Source of the DNA: Bacteroidota bacterium
GTDB taxonomy: Bacteria; Bacteroidota; Bacteroidia; Chitinophagales; Chitinophagaceae
Length of the DNA stretch: 64,000 nucleotides
Direction: 5' to 3'
Assembly: GCA_023416995.1 (NCBI GenBank)
Contig: JAEZGI010000039.1
Location: forward strand, 62,001-126,000
The notes under the pieces were generated by a model. It was given only the letters and a program-made list of their open reading frames with translations. It had not been told where the DNA came from and ran no database searches. How positions within the stretch are numbered: the first letter of the stretch is position 1; every line of letters starts with the position of its first letter. The position numbers and the translations under genes were made by a program. This document shows, piece after piece, positions 16,739 through 25,472 of the stretch.

Positions 16739-17482
16739 CTATTGCTTTGCAAACAGCTGGCGACACTCGGCCACCTTATCTGTGTTGATAATATCAATAC
16801 CCAGCTTCCTGAAAAAAACCCAGGTTGCTGGAATATCAGGTGCGCCCCAGATTCTGACAAGTTTCTTCTGGTCATGTGCCTTGTTGATCATGTTGGTCAG
16901 CATAACCGTGTCCAATTGGTTATTACGATAATACCGGCTATAACTTTCGCTGATTGTTACCACTTTAGCCAGGCTTTCTGCATCGTAATTCTCAAGTGGC
17001 CGGCCGTCAAACTTAATATAAGCAGGATAATTCTTCCAGTCTTCTATGGGTCCCCGGTCACCACTGACGATAATCTGAACCGCATTTTTATTTTTTGAAC
17101 GGTCAAATACCCCCGGTTTGTCTTTGACGAGCTCCACAATAGCTGCTAGTACAGCTGGCCCATCAGCCTTGATGTCTATGGCCAAAGTAGGCCGGTAGTT
17201 CGCGATCCTACCAACGCGGCCCTTATTTAGTTTAAAAAGAGAATCTATCGGATCAAGATACAGCGATGATAAAGTGCGGTTGGTATCAATGTCTTTTCGG
17301 TCATGGGCAACAGCAAGCTTTGCCCCCACCAGGTAAACATCTGCTTCAATAGTAAATGCCTGGTGTCGCAGGGCATTAAACAGCGGTTCCGCTTTTTCAT
17401 AATCATTGTGGGAATGTATGAGTACCTGTCCGTGTACAATGCTGACAATGAGCATTAAAGCGGTGAAAAACAGTGATTTCAT
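16739..17482 (-). CDS. Secreted GDPD / PI-PLC-like phosphodiesterase
   Basis: A 247-residue protein with signal peptide MKSLFFTALMLIVSIVHGQ and a TIM-barrel of the glycerophosphodiester phosphodiesterase / PI-phospholipase C fold. Visible landmarks are IHSHNDYE (residues 22-29), IEADVYLV (about 44-51) and LAVAHDR (about 56-62), which correspond to the catalytic His, metal-binding Glu/Asp and second His of GDPD enzymes. The C-terminal strand GIDIINTDKVAE is also typical. It probably cleaves phosphodiesters of lipid head groups or teichoic-type polymers outside the inner membrane; the substrate is uncertain, because the family branch with HSHNDY is poorly studied. ATG 17482 is supported by the signal peptide and the promoter box upstream. 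Confidence 0.8.
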   Translation of the reverse strand: MKSLFFTALMLIVSIVHGQVLIHSHNDYEKAEPLFNALRHQAFTIEADVYLVGAKLAVAHDRKDIDTNRTLSSLYLDPIDSLFKLNKGRVGRIANYRPTLAIDIKADGPAVLAAIVELVKDKPGVFDRSKNKNAVQIIVSGDRGPIEDWKNYPAYIKFDGRPLENYDAESLAKVVTISESYSRYYRNNQLDTVMLTNMINKAHDQKKLVRIWGAPDIPATWVFFRKLGIDIINTDKVAECRQLFAKQ

Positions 17483-17494
17483 CAGTCAAATGTG

Positions 17495-17502
17495 CAAAAA
17501 TA
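17495..17502 (-). promoter_or_regulatory. Candidate -7 box for the phosphodiesterase-like gene
   Basis: On the minus strand TATTTTTG fits TAnnTTTG, 12 bases before the ATG at 17482. The leader would be only a few bases long. No exact -33 TTG is present. Confidence 0.35.
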
Positions 17503-17571
17503 TATTGACTTTGCCGTGGATAGCGTGAATCATAAAACATAAATAATGTGGGGTCTTCGTAAATTGCACGC

Positions 17572-19932
17572 ATGCGAGATTATCTGAGCGAATTGAACGA
17601 ACGGCAAAGGGAAGCAGTGGTACACAGGGACGGTCCGATCATGATCATTGCCGGTGCAGGAAGTGGTAAAACAAAAGTGCTGACTACGCGGATTGCGCAC
17701 CTGATGGCAAATGGCGTGGATGCTTTTAATATCCTGGCGCTGACCTTTACTAACAAGGCAGCCAAAGAAATGAAGGAGCGGATCGAAAAGACCCTGGGGA
17801 ATAATGATGCGAGAAACTTATACATTGGAACTTTCCATAGTGTGTTCGCCCGTATCCTGCGTTCCGAAGCGACTAAACTTGGTTACCCGTCCAGCTTTAC
17901 AATTTATGATACCGACGATGCAAAATCGGTGGTGAAAGCGGTGGTTAATGAACTGAACCTCGACGACAAACACTATAAACCGAACACAGTTTATAACAGG
18001 ATCTCCGGCGCAAAAAACGCGCTGGTATCACCGGCTGAATACGCAACTGATTATTATATCCAACAGGAAGATACCCGTAGTAACCGGCCCGCCATTGCGC
18101 AGATCTATGATGCTTACACTAAACGTTGTTTTAAAAACGGTGCAATGGACTTTGATGATCTGTTGCTGAAAATGTACGAGCTTCTTAAGAATTTCCCGGA
18201 AAGTCTGCATAAATACCAGCACAAATTCAAGTACATATTGATTGACGAGTATCAGGATACCAACCCTGCACAATACGAAATCATCAAATTGCTTGGCGCA
18301 ATGCATGAGAATGTTTGTGTTGTGGGAGATGATGCGCAAAGTATCTATTCATTCCGTGGCGCTACTATTCAAAATATTCTGCAGTTCCAGAAAGATTATG
18401 ATGATGTAAAACTGGTAAAGCTTGAACAGAATTACCGGAGCACCCAAAGCATCATCCAGGCCGCAAATGAAATTATAAAACAGAACAAAGGACAAATCCC
18501 CAAAGATCTGTGGACGGAAAATTCGGAAGGCGAAAAGATCAAGCTTGTCCGTACCATGACAGATAATGATGAAGGCAAATTTGTAGCCGACAGCATCCAG
18601 GAACAGAAACTCAGGAATCACTATAACAATCGTGATTTTGCGATCTTATATCGGACGAATGCTCAGAGCCGGGCTTTTGAAGAAAGTTTACGGCGCATGA
18701 ACATTCCCTATATGATTTATGGAGGTGTTAGCTTCTATCAAAGAAAAGAGATAAAAGATTTTGTTGCCTATCTGCGCATCATAGCGAACCCCCGGGACGA
18801 AGAGGCGCTAAAGCGGATCATTAATTTTCCTGCCCGTGGCATTGGAAAAACTTCGGTTGATAAAGCGATTCTCGCGGCCAATACCCAGAACATATCTATG
18901 TGGAACGTGTTGGAACAAGCGCGTGAAACCGGTTATAAGGGAGGCACACTTGAATCGATCGAGAATTTTGTGTTGATGATTCGCAGTTTCGCCAGTATGC
19001 TGGAAACGAAAAATGCCTATGATGTAGCTGTGCACGTCGGGAAACAAACGGGCATTGTAAAAGAACTGTTCAACGACAAAAGTACCGAGGGCATGGCGAG
19101 ATACGAGAATATCCAGGAGTTGCTGAACAGTATTAAAGAATGGACCGAAAGTCCTTCCAACGAGGAAGGCGAAGTGGGTGATAAAAGTCTTGGTGCTTAC
19201 CTGCAGCAGATCACATTGTTAACCGACGCGGACGAAAAGGACCCTAATGCTGATACCGTAAAGCTAATGACCATTCACGCCGCGAAGGGACTCGAGTTTG
19301 CATGTGTATTTGCAGCTGGTCTCGAAGAAATGTTGTTCCCAAACTCTATGTCTATCAACACCCGCGAAGAACTGGAAGAAGAACGCCGGTTATTTTATGT
19401 TGTGGTAACAAGAGCAAAAAGCAAACTCTGGATTACTTATGCAAACAGCAGATACCGTTTTGGTTCGTTGGTTCAAAATGAACCAAGCCGCTTTATTGCT
19501 GAGATACCCGAGGCAATGATTGACCGGAGTTTTGCCGGAGGTGGTGCACGCAACCAGGGCAACGGCTTCAGTAGCTGGAGCGGTGGTTCTGCATTTGACA
19601 GAATGCGTGGAGGGTTTGGTAGTGATTCACGCGGTGCACACGAAGCCGAAAGACAATACGGTCCGCCGCCGACAAAGAAAAAAGAAATACCGAGTTATAT
19701 TGTCCCTAAATCGCCGGCAAGGGTTGTTGATCATAAGCCAAGCGCGGATTTTGCACCAAGTGATACAACCAATCTCCAGGAAGGTCAAAGGGTAGAACAT
19801 CAGAAGTTTGGTTTTGGTGAGGTGGTCAAAATGGAAGGTTCGGCACATAACCCGATTGCAACTGTAAAGTTTGAACATAACGGAGAGAAAAAGATTATGT
19901 TGAATTATGCAAAATTGCGCCTTGTTCAATAG
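17572..19932 (+). CDS. uvrD: UvrD/PcrA family DNA helicase
   Basis: A 3'-5' superfamily 1 DNA helicase of 786 residues acting in nucleotide excision and mismatch repair and in clearing of recombination intermediates. Visible motifs: Q motif LNERQREAV (residues 8-16), Walker A GAGSGKT (28-34), TFTNKAAKEM (motif Ia), Walker B ILIDEYQDTN near 223, GDDAQSIYSFRGA (motif III), LEQNYRS (motif IV), TIHAAKGLEF (motif V) and VVVTRAK (motif VI). A glycine-rich linker (about 650-690) leads to a C-terminal PcrA-type Tudor-like domain (EGQRVEHQKFGFGEVV) that in PcrA contacts RNA polymerase. The linker and tail make PcrA the closer relative. Start ATG 17572; a strong terminator follows. Confidence 0.95.
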   Translation: MRDYLSELNERQREAVVHRDGPIMIIAGAGSGKTKVLTTRIAHLMANGVDAFNILALTFTNKAAKEMKERIEKTLGNNDARNLYIGTFHSVFARILRSEATKLGYPSSFTIYDTDDAKSVVKAVVNELNLDDKHYKPNTVYNRISGAKNALVSPAEYATDYYIQQEDTRSNRPAIAQIYDAYTKRCFKNGAMDFDDLLLKMYELLKNFPESLHKYQHKFKYILIDEYQDTNPAQYEIIKLLGAMHENVCVVGDDAQSIYSFRGATIQNILQFQKDYDDVKLVKLEQNYRSTQSIIQAANEIIKQNKGQIPKDLWTENSEGEKIKLVRTMTDNDEGKFVADSIQEQKLRNHYNNRDFAILYRTNAQSRAFEESLRRMNIPYMIYGGVSFYQRKEIKDFVAYLRIIANPRDEEALKRIINFPARGIGKTSVDKAILAANTQNISMWNVLEQARETGYKGGTLESIENFVLMIRSFASMLETKNAYDVAVHVGKQTGIVKELFNDKSTEGMARYENIQELLNSIKEWTESPSNEEGEVGDKSLGAYLQQITLLTDADEKDPNADTVKLMTIHAAKGLEFACVFAAGLEEMLFPNSMSINTREELEEERRLFYVVVTRAKSKLWITYANSRYRFGSLVQNEPSRFIAEIPEAMIDRSFAGGGARNQGNGFSSWSGGSAFDRMRGGFGSDSRGAHEAERQYGPPPTKKKEIPSYIVPKSPARVVDHKPSADFAPSDTTNLQEGQRVEHQKFGFGEVVKMEGSAHNPIATVKFEHNGEKKIMLNYAKLRLVQ

Positions 19933-19980
19933 TTAAGATTAACACTGTGTGCATTGGTTCAACATCAATGCTGAATGATC

Positions 19981-20006
19981 AGGCGGGCTAACATCCCGCC
20001 TTTTTA
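19981..20006 (+). terminator. Intrinsic terminator of the helicase gene
   Basis: AGGCGGG (19981-19987) pairs perfectly with CCCGCCT (19995-20001), with a seven-base loop and a following T run. Confidence 0.85.
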
Positions 20007-20256
20007 TTTTAGTACTTTAGAAACACTGTTGTTGTTCATGCAGCCTGAACTTACCAAATAGTGAGCGCAGCCACCAGTCTCTGCAGTGTCCCGGTTTACA
20101 AATGTGCTTGTAGAAAAAGTTTTTGACCGATCAACTGATCCGGATGTTGTTCCGTTACACCATATTTCCTAATTTCGCGATATGAAGCTATAATTTTTTC
20201 CCTCCATAGTGCAATACGGTTCAACCGCTATCTATTCATCTCCGGAAAAAATTATC
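20007..20256. other. Intergenic region before the ABC-F gene
   Basis: No gene is seen. The stretch 20161-20256 is AT-rich; TAATTTTT at 20190-20197 resembles a -7 box with one mismatch. A short upstream frame from GTG 20209 runs in phase into the ABC-F gene but adds only 16 residues without protein-like character. ABC-F resistance genes often carry leader peptides with attenuation; I see no convincing leader hairpin here. Confidence 0.35.
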
Positions 20257-21870
20257 ATGCTTTTACTTCAAAACATTGCCTACGCGCATCCTGGTAAGCA
20301 AAATCTTTTTCAGAACATTAACCTTTCGCTACAGCCTTCGGAAAAAGTAGCGCTGGTAGGAAACAATGGCACAGGTAAATCAACCTTGTTACAAATTATA
20401 GCTGGTGACCTCCAACCAATCGGAGGAACAATATCTGCCCCAGCGGACTTGTATTATGTGCCCCAACAGTTTGGAGTATTCAACGACGTAAGTGTTGCCG
20501 GGGTACTGAAGGTCGCTCCCAAACTGAAAGCTTTGCAAAACATCCTTGAAGGAAATCTTACAGAATTGGATTATACAATTCTTGACGACGACTGGAACAT
20601 CGTGGAGCGGTGTAGAAAGGCGCTTGACGATTGGCAGCTTAATTCTGTTGAACTGAGCACCAGCTTCCAGGCATTAAGTGGCGGTCAGAAAATGCGCGTG
20701 CTGCTCGCCGGGATTGCCATTCACGAACCTGCAATAATACTGCTGGATGAACCCAGCAATCACCTCGACAGGAGTGGCCGGCGTTTATTATATAACCTGA
20801 TCCAAAATACACGAAGCGCCCTCATAGTTGTAAGTCATGACAGGGAGTTGCTAAACCTTGTTCCACGTGTGTTTGAACTAAGTCGGGGAGCATTATCAAT
20901 GTATGGGGGGAATTACGATTTTTATCTCGCTCAAAAAATGCTGGAGCAGAATGCCTTGCAACAACAGGTTGCAACCAAAGAAAAGGAATTGCGCAAAGCA
21001 AAAGAAGTGGAACGCGAAAGCCTTGAACGTCAGCAGAAGTTGGAAGCAAGAGGAAGAAAGAAACAAGATAAAGCAGGTTTGCCAACAATTATGCTCAATA
21101 CCTATCGCAATAATGCAGAAAGCACTTCAGCGCGTCTGAGAGCCGGACATGAAGCGCGGATAGGTTCTATAAAAGATGATTTGCTTGAACTCCGTGAACG
21201 GGTCCCTGACGCCGATGCTATGAAATTACTGTTCAATCAATCTCATCTTCACGCTAACAAAACCCTGGTAAAGGCAACTGATCTCAGCTTTAAGTACGAC
21301 GATCGCCCTGTGTGGAACAAAGCGATATCATTTGTTATCGGAAGTCGTGACCGCATTGTATTGAAAGGTGACAATGGCTCTGGCAAAACAACACTGATAA
21401 AACTGATACTAGGTGCCCTGCAGCCCGCTAACGGAACAATGCAGCTCGCTCGGATTAAACATGTGTATGCAGATCAGGATTACAGTTTACTTGAAAATAC
21501 CATGACGGTCTACGAACTGGCACAAAAATTCAACGATGCTGCATTGCGCGAGCATGAGATCAAATCGCGGTTGAACAGGTTTTTATTTACAAGTGATCAT
21601 TGGGATAAACATTGTGAAATTCTGAGTGGTGGCGAAAAGATGCGGCTAATGCTTTGCTGCCTGACCATCGCGGGGAAGTCGCCGGATATGATAGTTCTTG
21701 ATGAACCCACCAATAACCTCGACATACAAAACGTCGAAATACTTGCCGGTGCTATCGCGGCTTATGAGGGGGCACTTGTGGTTGTTTCCCACGATCAGCA
21801 TTTCCTTAAAAGCATTCGGGTAGAAAAAGAAATTGATATTAATCTTTATAAGGCGGAGACTGAAGAATAG
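20257..21870 (+). CDS. ABC-F family ATPase (ribosome-associated)
   Basis: A cytoplasmic 537-residue protein with two ABC ATPase domains and no membrane segment, the ABC-F layout; members act on the ribosome as translation factors or antibiotic-resistance proteins. Domain 1 has Walker A GNNGTGKST, signature LSGGQKMRVLLA and Walker B IILLDEPSNHLD; domain 2 has GDNGSGKTT, LSGGEKMRLMLC and MIVLDEPTNNLD. Between them lies a charged linker (about residues 225-330) rich in K, E and R, the P-site tRNA interaction motif region. The start is ATG 20257, just after CCGGAAAAAATT; the frame extends to GTG 20209. The subfamily (Uup/EttA/YheS or resistance type) is not determined; I saw no resistance cassette around it. 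Confidence 0.9.
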   Translation: MLLLQNIAYAHPGKQNLFQNINLSLQPSEKVALVGNNGTGKSTLLQIIAGDLQPIGGTISAPADLYYVPQQFGVFNDVSVAGVLKVAPKLKALQNILEGNLTELDYTILDDDWNIVERCRKALDDWQLNSVELSTSFQALSGGQKMRVLLAGIAIHEPAIILLDEPSNHLDRSGRRLLYNLIQNTRSALIVVSHDRELLNLVPRVFELSRGALSMYGGNYDFYLAQKMLEQNALQQQVATKEKELRKAKEVERESLERQQKLEARGRKKQDKAGLPTIMLNTYRNNAESTSARLRAGHEARIGSIKDDLLELRERVPDADAMKLLFNQSHLHANKTLVKATDLSFKYDDRPVWNKAISFVIGSRDRIVLKGDNGSGKTTLIKLILGALQPANGTMQLARIKHVYADQDYSLLENTMTVYELAQKFNDAALREHEIKSRLNRFLFTSDHWDKHCEILSGGEKMRLMLCCLTIAGKSPDMIVLDEPTNNLDIQNVEILAGAIAAYEGALVVVSHDQHFLKSIRVEKEIDINLYKAETEE

Positions 21871-22137
21871 AAATTCAAATCATCTTCGGTTATACAATTA
21901 TTCATCAAATAGTGCAATATGAACCGGCTACTTTGGTAATGCTGTTGATGACGTAATGTACCGTCTCTCACATTAACATGTGATAATAACAAAGCGTTCA
22001 AGAGTATAACTTAGGTGCGTCAAAACATACTAGACAACTTTCGATAATATTTATCAATGCGGCCTGCAACGTTTTAATACACGTGAAGGTCACGGGCCGT
22101 GAAAGTTTATAGTTTTTTTTGAAACAAACACCTTATC
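21871..22137. other. Intergenic region before a lipoprotein pair
   Basis: 267 bases without a gene. No strong terminator after the ABC-F gene and no exact promoter box are seen. The part nearest the next gene (TATAGTTTTTTTTG at 22107-22120) is a poor match to the -7 pattern. Confidence 0.4.
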
Positions 22138-22938
22138 ATGAAAATTCATATTGATCAATTTATGTCATACGCTTCGCGCGCTTTGGCATTGACGTTAGTG
22201 GTATCGTTCATTTTTTTATCTGCTTCTTCTTGCAAAAAAGATCCTGAAACCGGATTTATAAGTTCGTCGGATACCCTGCTGGTGCTGCCTTTCAATGATG
22301 CAACCATTCCCGTGTCACTTTACGATTCCGCCGTTGTGATCCTGGAAAGGAAAGGAACAAACATGCCTTATTTTTTGAGGTTCCACAAATCGGGCGAAGA
22401 GTTGCATGCAGATATAGATGGACTTCGTAAAGGCGAATACACCGCTAAAATAAACCTGTACGCGCGTGTATCTGGCTCCAATGAAAGAAGAGAATATCAT
22501 CGTACAACAACACTGCAGTTGGGAACCGACAACGGAAGAGTATATATAAACGGACCTAATGGAAGTCTTGGTGATGATTGGGAACCGAGAGTGATACTCT
22601 CTTACAATAATGAAATCAAATTTTTTGTATCACTCAATTTTGCTCATCCTTACTTCCGTATTGAAGCCAACGATCCGGTTAAATGGCGTAAGATCACATT
22701 AAATCGTACTGCCAATAACAAGATTCCTGGTACCGGTACTGAATTACTCGAAACCCAAAGCTGGACCTGTAATGCGAATTGTTTTCCGCAGGGTTCAAAG
22801 ACTTTGCAAAACAGTACGGCTTTTGGGGAACTCGTTGAGAAGGTAAAAAGCAAAACATGGAATTTTGGCGAGATCGATATCGTCGCCGAAGCCGCAAACG
22901 GTAATAAAACCGAAGATTATTATTTCTATAACAGGTAA
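22138..22938 (+). CDS. Lipoprotein of unknown function
   Basis: A 266-residue protein with a signal segment (about residues 13-31) ending in ASSCKKDP, so the lipidated cysteine is about residue 32; the 12 residues before the hydrophobic core are unusually long. ATG 22138 has no competing start except ATG at residue 9. The mature part is beta-rich and shows a possible immunoglobulin-like region (VLPFNDATIPVSLYDSAVVILERKG) followed by a domain with two cysteines in WTCNANCFP (near residue 203) that might form a disulfide. I do not recognise a family. The next lipoprotein gene starts 25 bases downstream, so the two are probably a unit. Confidence 0.7.
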   Translation: MKIHIDQFMSYASRALALTLVVSFIFLSASSCKKDPETGFISSSDTLLVLPFNDATIPVSLYDSAVVILERKGTNMPYFLRFHKSGEELHADIDGLRKGEYTAKINLYARVSGSNERREYHRTTTLQLGTDNGRVYINGPNGSLGDDWEPRVILSYNNEIKFFVSLNFAHPYFRIEANDPVKWRKITLNRTANNKIPGTGTELLETQSWTCNANCFPQGSKTLQNSTAFGELVEKVKSKTWNFGEIDIVAEAANGNKTEDYYFYNR

Positions 22939-22963
22939 GTGTAACCGAATATAAAGTTCTTGT

Positions 22964-24088
22964 ATGAAACCTGTTTTTATCGTGTTGGCTTTCACTATTG
23001 CAACATTACTTAACGGATGTCGTAAAAATGAGGATGGAGCGTTACCGCCGCCTGTTCGTGATCCCGTATTGATAACCTCCGGCTATTATTACGATGCCGC
23101 CGGCCAATACTATAAACCCGTTTACTGGAAGTATGATAAAATAGTTGCATTGCCGGTTCCGGAGCAACTTAGTTCCTATGCTTACGGCATTGCCCAACAA
23201 GGCACTGATCTAATCATCACAGGTGCCTATGAGTCGGAAGATGGTGAAAGACTATATCCGTGTTACTGGCGGAATGGTGTCAAAGTCAATTTACCTTCTG
23301 TGGAATTGGAAGCATTTGAGAAAATCGTTGCTAAAGATGTGCTTGATTGGAATGGAACGCTTTATATTCTCGGCGCCGCGGATCTTGCACCGGTCGTTTG
23401 GATAATAAAAAACAATCTGGTTGTTCAAACGATCCTGGTCGATACAGCATTTGGTGTTCGTTCTGCTTCGAACCTGCATCTGTATAACAATGCAATTTAT
23501 ATCGGTGGCGACAAAGCTGTGCAGCAAGATGGCAGGACCTCATTCTCGGTGGGATATTGGAAGCTCGCCAGCACCGGAAACGCCACATGGCACGAAGTGG
23601 AAAGCGATCTGAAATGGGCAACTGCGTTCTATCTCACCACGAGCTCGGGAAAGCTATTTATTACCGGCGACCGAAATGTGGTGAATGATAATTCTTTGGA
23701 TTCCTATATGGCTTTATGGACGAAGAGTGGTCAACTTAACCTCGGACCGGTTGACATTCCGGCGGCATACCGGCTCAGCGGTGTGCATGCCATTGGAGAA
23801 GGACAGTTATTATTAAACGCGTATGATTTCAATACTCACCGGCCCCTGGTATTTCGAATCAATGAAAATGGCGAGGTGCTGGAAAATATCAGGCCCCAAA
23901 TTCCCGCTGGCTTCAGGGGATATTGTACCAATGTTGCGGTCACAAAAGGCAAAGTGGCCATGGGCGGCAATTACCACAAGGGTTCCAGCCACATATTCTG
24001 GTTCAATGTGGGAGACGAAATATTCGAGCTTGAACAACCAGCGAATGCGGTGGTATCTGTAACCCGCTCGAGCTGGATAACTCCTTAG
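22964..24088 (+). CDS. Lipoprotein with predicted beta-propeller repeats, unknown function
   Basis: A 374-residue lipoprotein (signal MKPVFIVLAFTIATLLNGC, lipobox LNGC, cysteine at 19). After a proline-rich start the protein shows recurring units of about 45-50 residues in which an aromatic pair is followed by a polar turn: KPVYWKYDK, PCYWRNGVK, APVVWIIKNN, SVGYWKLAS, YMALWTKSG and HIFWFNVGD, each preceded by a strand such as ITGAYE, ILGAAD, IGGDKA or ITGDRN. This is what a six- or seven-bladed beta-propeller looks like. No catalytic motif is seen. It follows the previous lipoprotein gene by 25 bases and ends before a strong hairpin. The pair may act at the cell surface; the role is unknown. 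Confidence 0.7.
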   Translation: MKPVFIVLAFTIATLLNGCRKNEDGALPPPVRDPVLITSGYYYDAAGQYYKPVYWKYDKIVALPVPEQLSSYAYGIAQQGTDLIITGAYESEDGERLYPCYWRNGVKVNLPSVELEAFEKIVAKDVLDWNGTLYILGAADLAPVVWIIKNNLVVQTILVDTAFGVRSASNLHLYNNAIYIGGDKAVQQDGRTSFSVGYWKLASTGNATWHEVESDLKWATAFYLTTSSGKLFITGDRNVVNDNSLDSYMALWTKSGQLNLGPVDIPAAYRLSGVHAIGEGQLLLNAYDFNTHRPLVFRINENGEVLENIRPQIPAGFRGYCTNVAVTKGKVAMGGNYHKGSSHIFWFNVGDEIFELEQPANAVVSVTRSSWITP

Positions 24089-24108
24089 GACGGACGGTTA
24101 AGTTGGAC

Positions 24109-24137
24109 AAAGGTGCTTCTATTTTGGAGCACCTTTT
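24109..24137 (+). terminator. Intrinsic terminator of the lipoprotein pair
   Basis: AAAGGTGCT (24109-24117) and AGCACCTTT (24128-24136) form a perfect nine-base stem with a ten-base loop and a T run inside and after the right arm. Confidence 0.8.
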
Positions 24138-24240
24138 ATTATTTCGGGATATTATACTTAATCTTGTCTTGCGGTCGTTATGTAACGGTTAAAACCGTTC
24201 CGGGCAACCGGCCCGCGTTTCTTAAGGCAAAATCCTGAAC

Positions 24241-25449
24241 ATGTCGCAGCCCAAACCGGACTATCGTGCTAAATACTACTTCTTCAACGTCATCAAAGTT
24301 TGTTGTATATTTTTCGTTTTCTTTTTTCACGCCACCAAAGTGTTCGACTCGGAAGAGTGGCATATTAAAAACGTCGAAAGATTAGATATCGGTTCGTTTT
24401 TTCTTTTGAATGTTGGGATGGCGGTGATGCCGGTGTTTTTCCTTGTTTCCGGAGCAACAGTATGGTTTTCCTTACAAAAGCGGTCCGTTGCCGTTTTCGT
24501 GATGAACCTTTTCAAGCGGTTTTTACTTCCGCTGGCTTTTGGAATTACAATACTAGCCTGGCCCCAGGTATACCTTGAGCGTGTTAATCATGGCTTGTAT
24601 GAGGGAACTGTCTGGAGCTTCTTTCCTATATACTTCCAGGGGTATTATGGAATGGGTGGAAACTTTGCTTTCCTTGGATTACATCTCTGGTACCTTGCTT
24701 TTCTTTTTGTTTTTTCACTGGTACTGATGCCTTATTTCTATTTCGGCCTGAAGTACTTCAAAAAGCCGTTTTTTACAAAGCTAACCGGATCCTGGTTTTT
24801 CCTTGTTCTGCTGGCGCTGGTTACGGCATTCCCTGCCTGGAAATTGCATTCCAATAGTTTAATCGGCGCCCGGATCTGGGGGGGCTGGAACTTTTTAGAA
24901 CACTTCCTGTTTTTTGCAGCAGGTTTTGCTTTATTCTCCAACGACCGGTTTATAGAAAAAATATCCCGTTATCGCTGGACTTTCCTCATAACTGCCGTTG
25001 CATTGACTGTTCTCGTATTATTCTGGAAGTTTGATAATTTTCAACCCAAATTCCGAAGTGCTTACTTCACCTTCCAGGTCATCGTTAAATCATTTACCAC
25101 CTGGATCTGGATGTGCGCAATGGTTGGAATTGGGTACAGACACCTCAACAGGAAGCGGTCGAGGGTCGATTATCTGAGTAACGCAGTACTGCCATTCTAT
25201 ATCCTGAACCAACCGGTAATGATACTCATAGCGTTCTATGCGGTACACTGGAATATTGATATGTTCTCCAAATTCATCATTATCTCAGCCGGATCATTGG
25301 TTGTTACCATGCTGCTGTATGAGCTGATCAAAAACATAGAGCCGGTGCGATGGATACTCGGTACACCTCCAAAAGAATCTGTCAGTAAGCTGAGCCGTAT
25401 CGTACGGCGAAAGGCGCGACCGGCAAAGCAGGTTGAAAAGGTAGTTTAG
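24241..25449 (+). CDS. Acyltransferase 3 family membrane protein
   Basis: An inner-membrane protein of 402 residues with about ten hydrophobic segments. The N-terminal part carries the family pattern NVIKVCCIFFVFFFHATK, with a conserved His at residue 37 in the first membrane region, and MPVFFLVSGATVWFSL in the second, as in acyltransferase 3 (OafA/OpgC-type) proteins that move acyl groups to sugars of LPS, glucans or other surface polymers. The acceptor is unknown and no glycosyltransferases are close. The C-terminal 40 residues are basic and cytoplasmic. ATG 24241 is the first start. It is convergent with the radical SAM gene 23 bases on. Confidence 0.85.
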   Translation: MSQPKPDYRAKYYFFNVIKVCCIFFVFFFHATKVFDSEEWHIKNVERLDIGSFFLLNVGMAVMPVFFLVSGATVWFSLQKRSVAVFVMNLFKRFLLPLAFGITILAWPQVYLERVNHGLYEGTVWSFFPIYFQGYYGMGGNFAFLGLHLWYLAFLFVFSLVLMPYFYFGLKYFKKPFFTKLTGSWFFLVLLALVTAFPAWKLHSNSLIGARIWGGWNFLEHFLFFAAGFALFSNDRFIEKISRYRWTFLITAVALTVLVLFWKFDNFQPKFRSAYFTFQVIVKSFTTWIWMCAMVGIGYRHLNRKRSRVDYLSNAVLPFYILNQPVMILIAFYAVHWNIDMFSKFIIISAGSLVVTMLLYELIKNIEPVRWILGTPPKESVSKLSRIVRRKARPAKQVEKVV

Positions 25450-25472
25450 GCAGATTAAACCGTTAACCGCTC

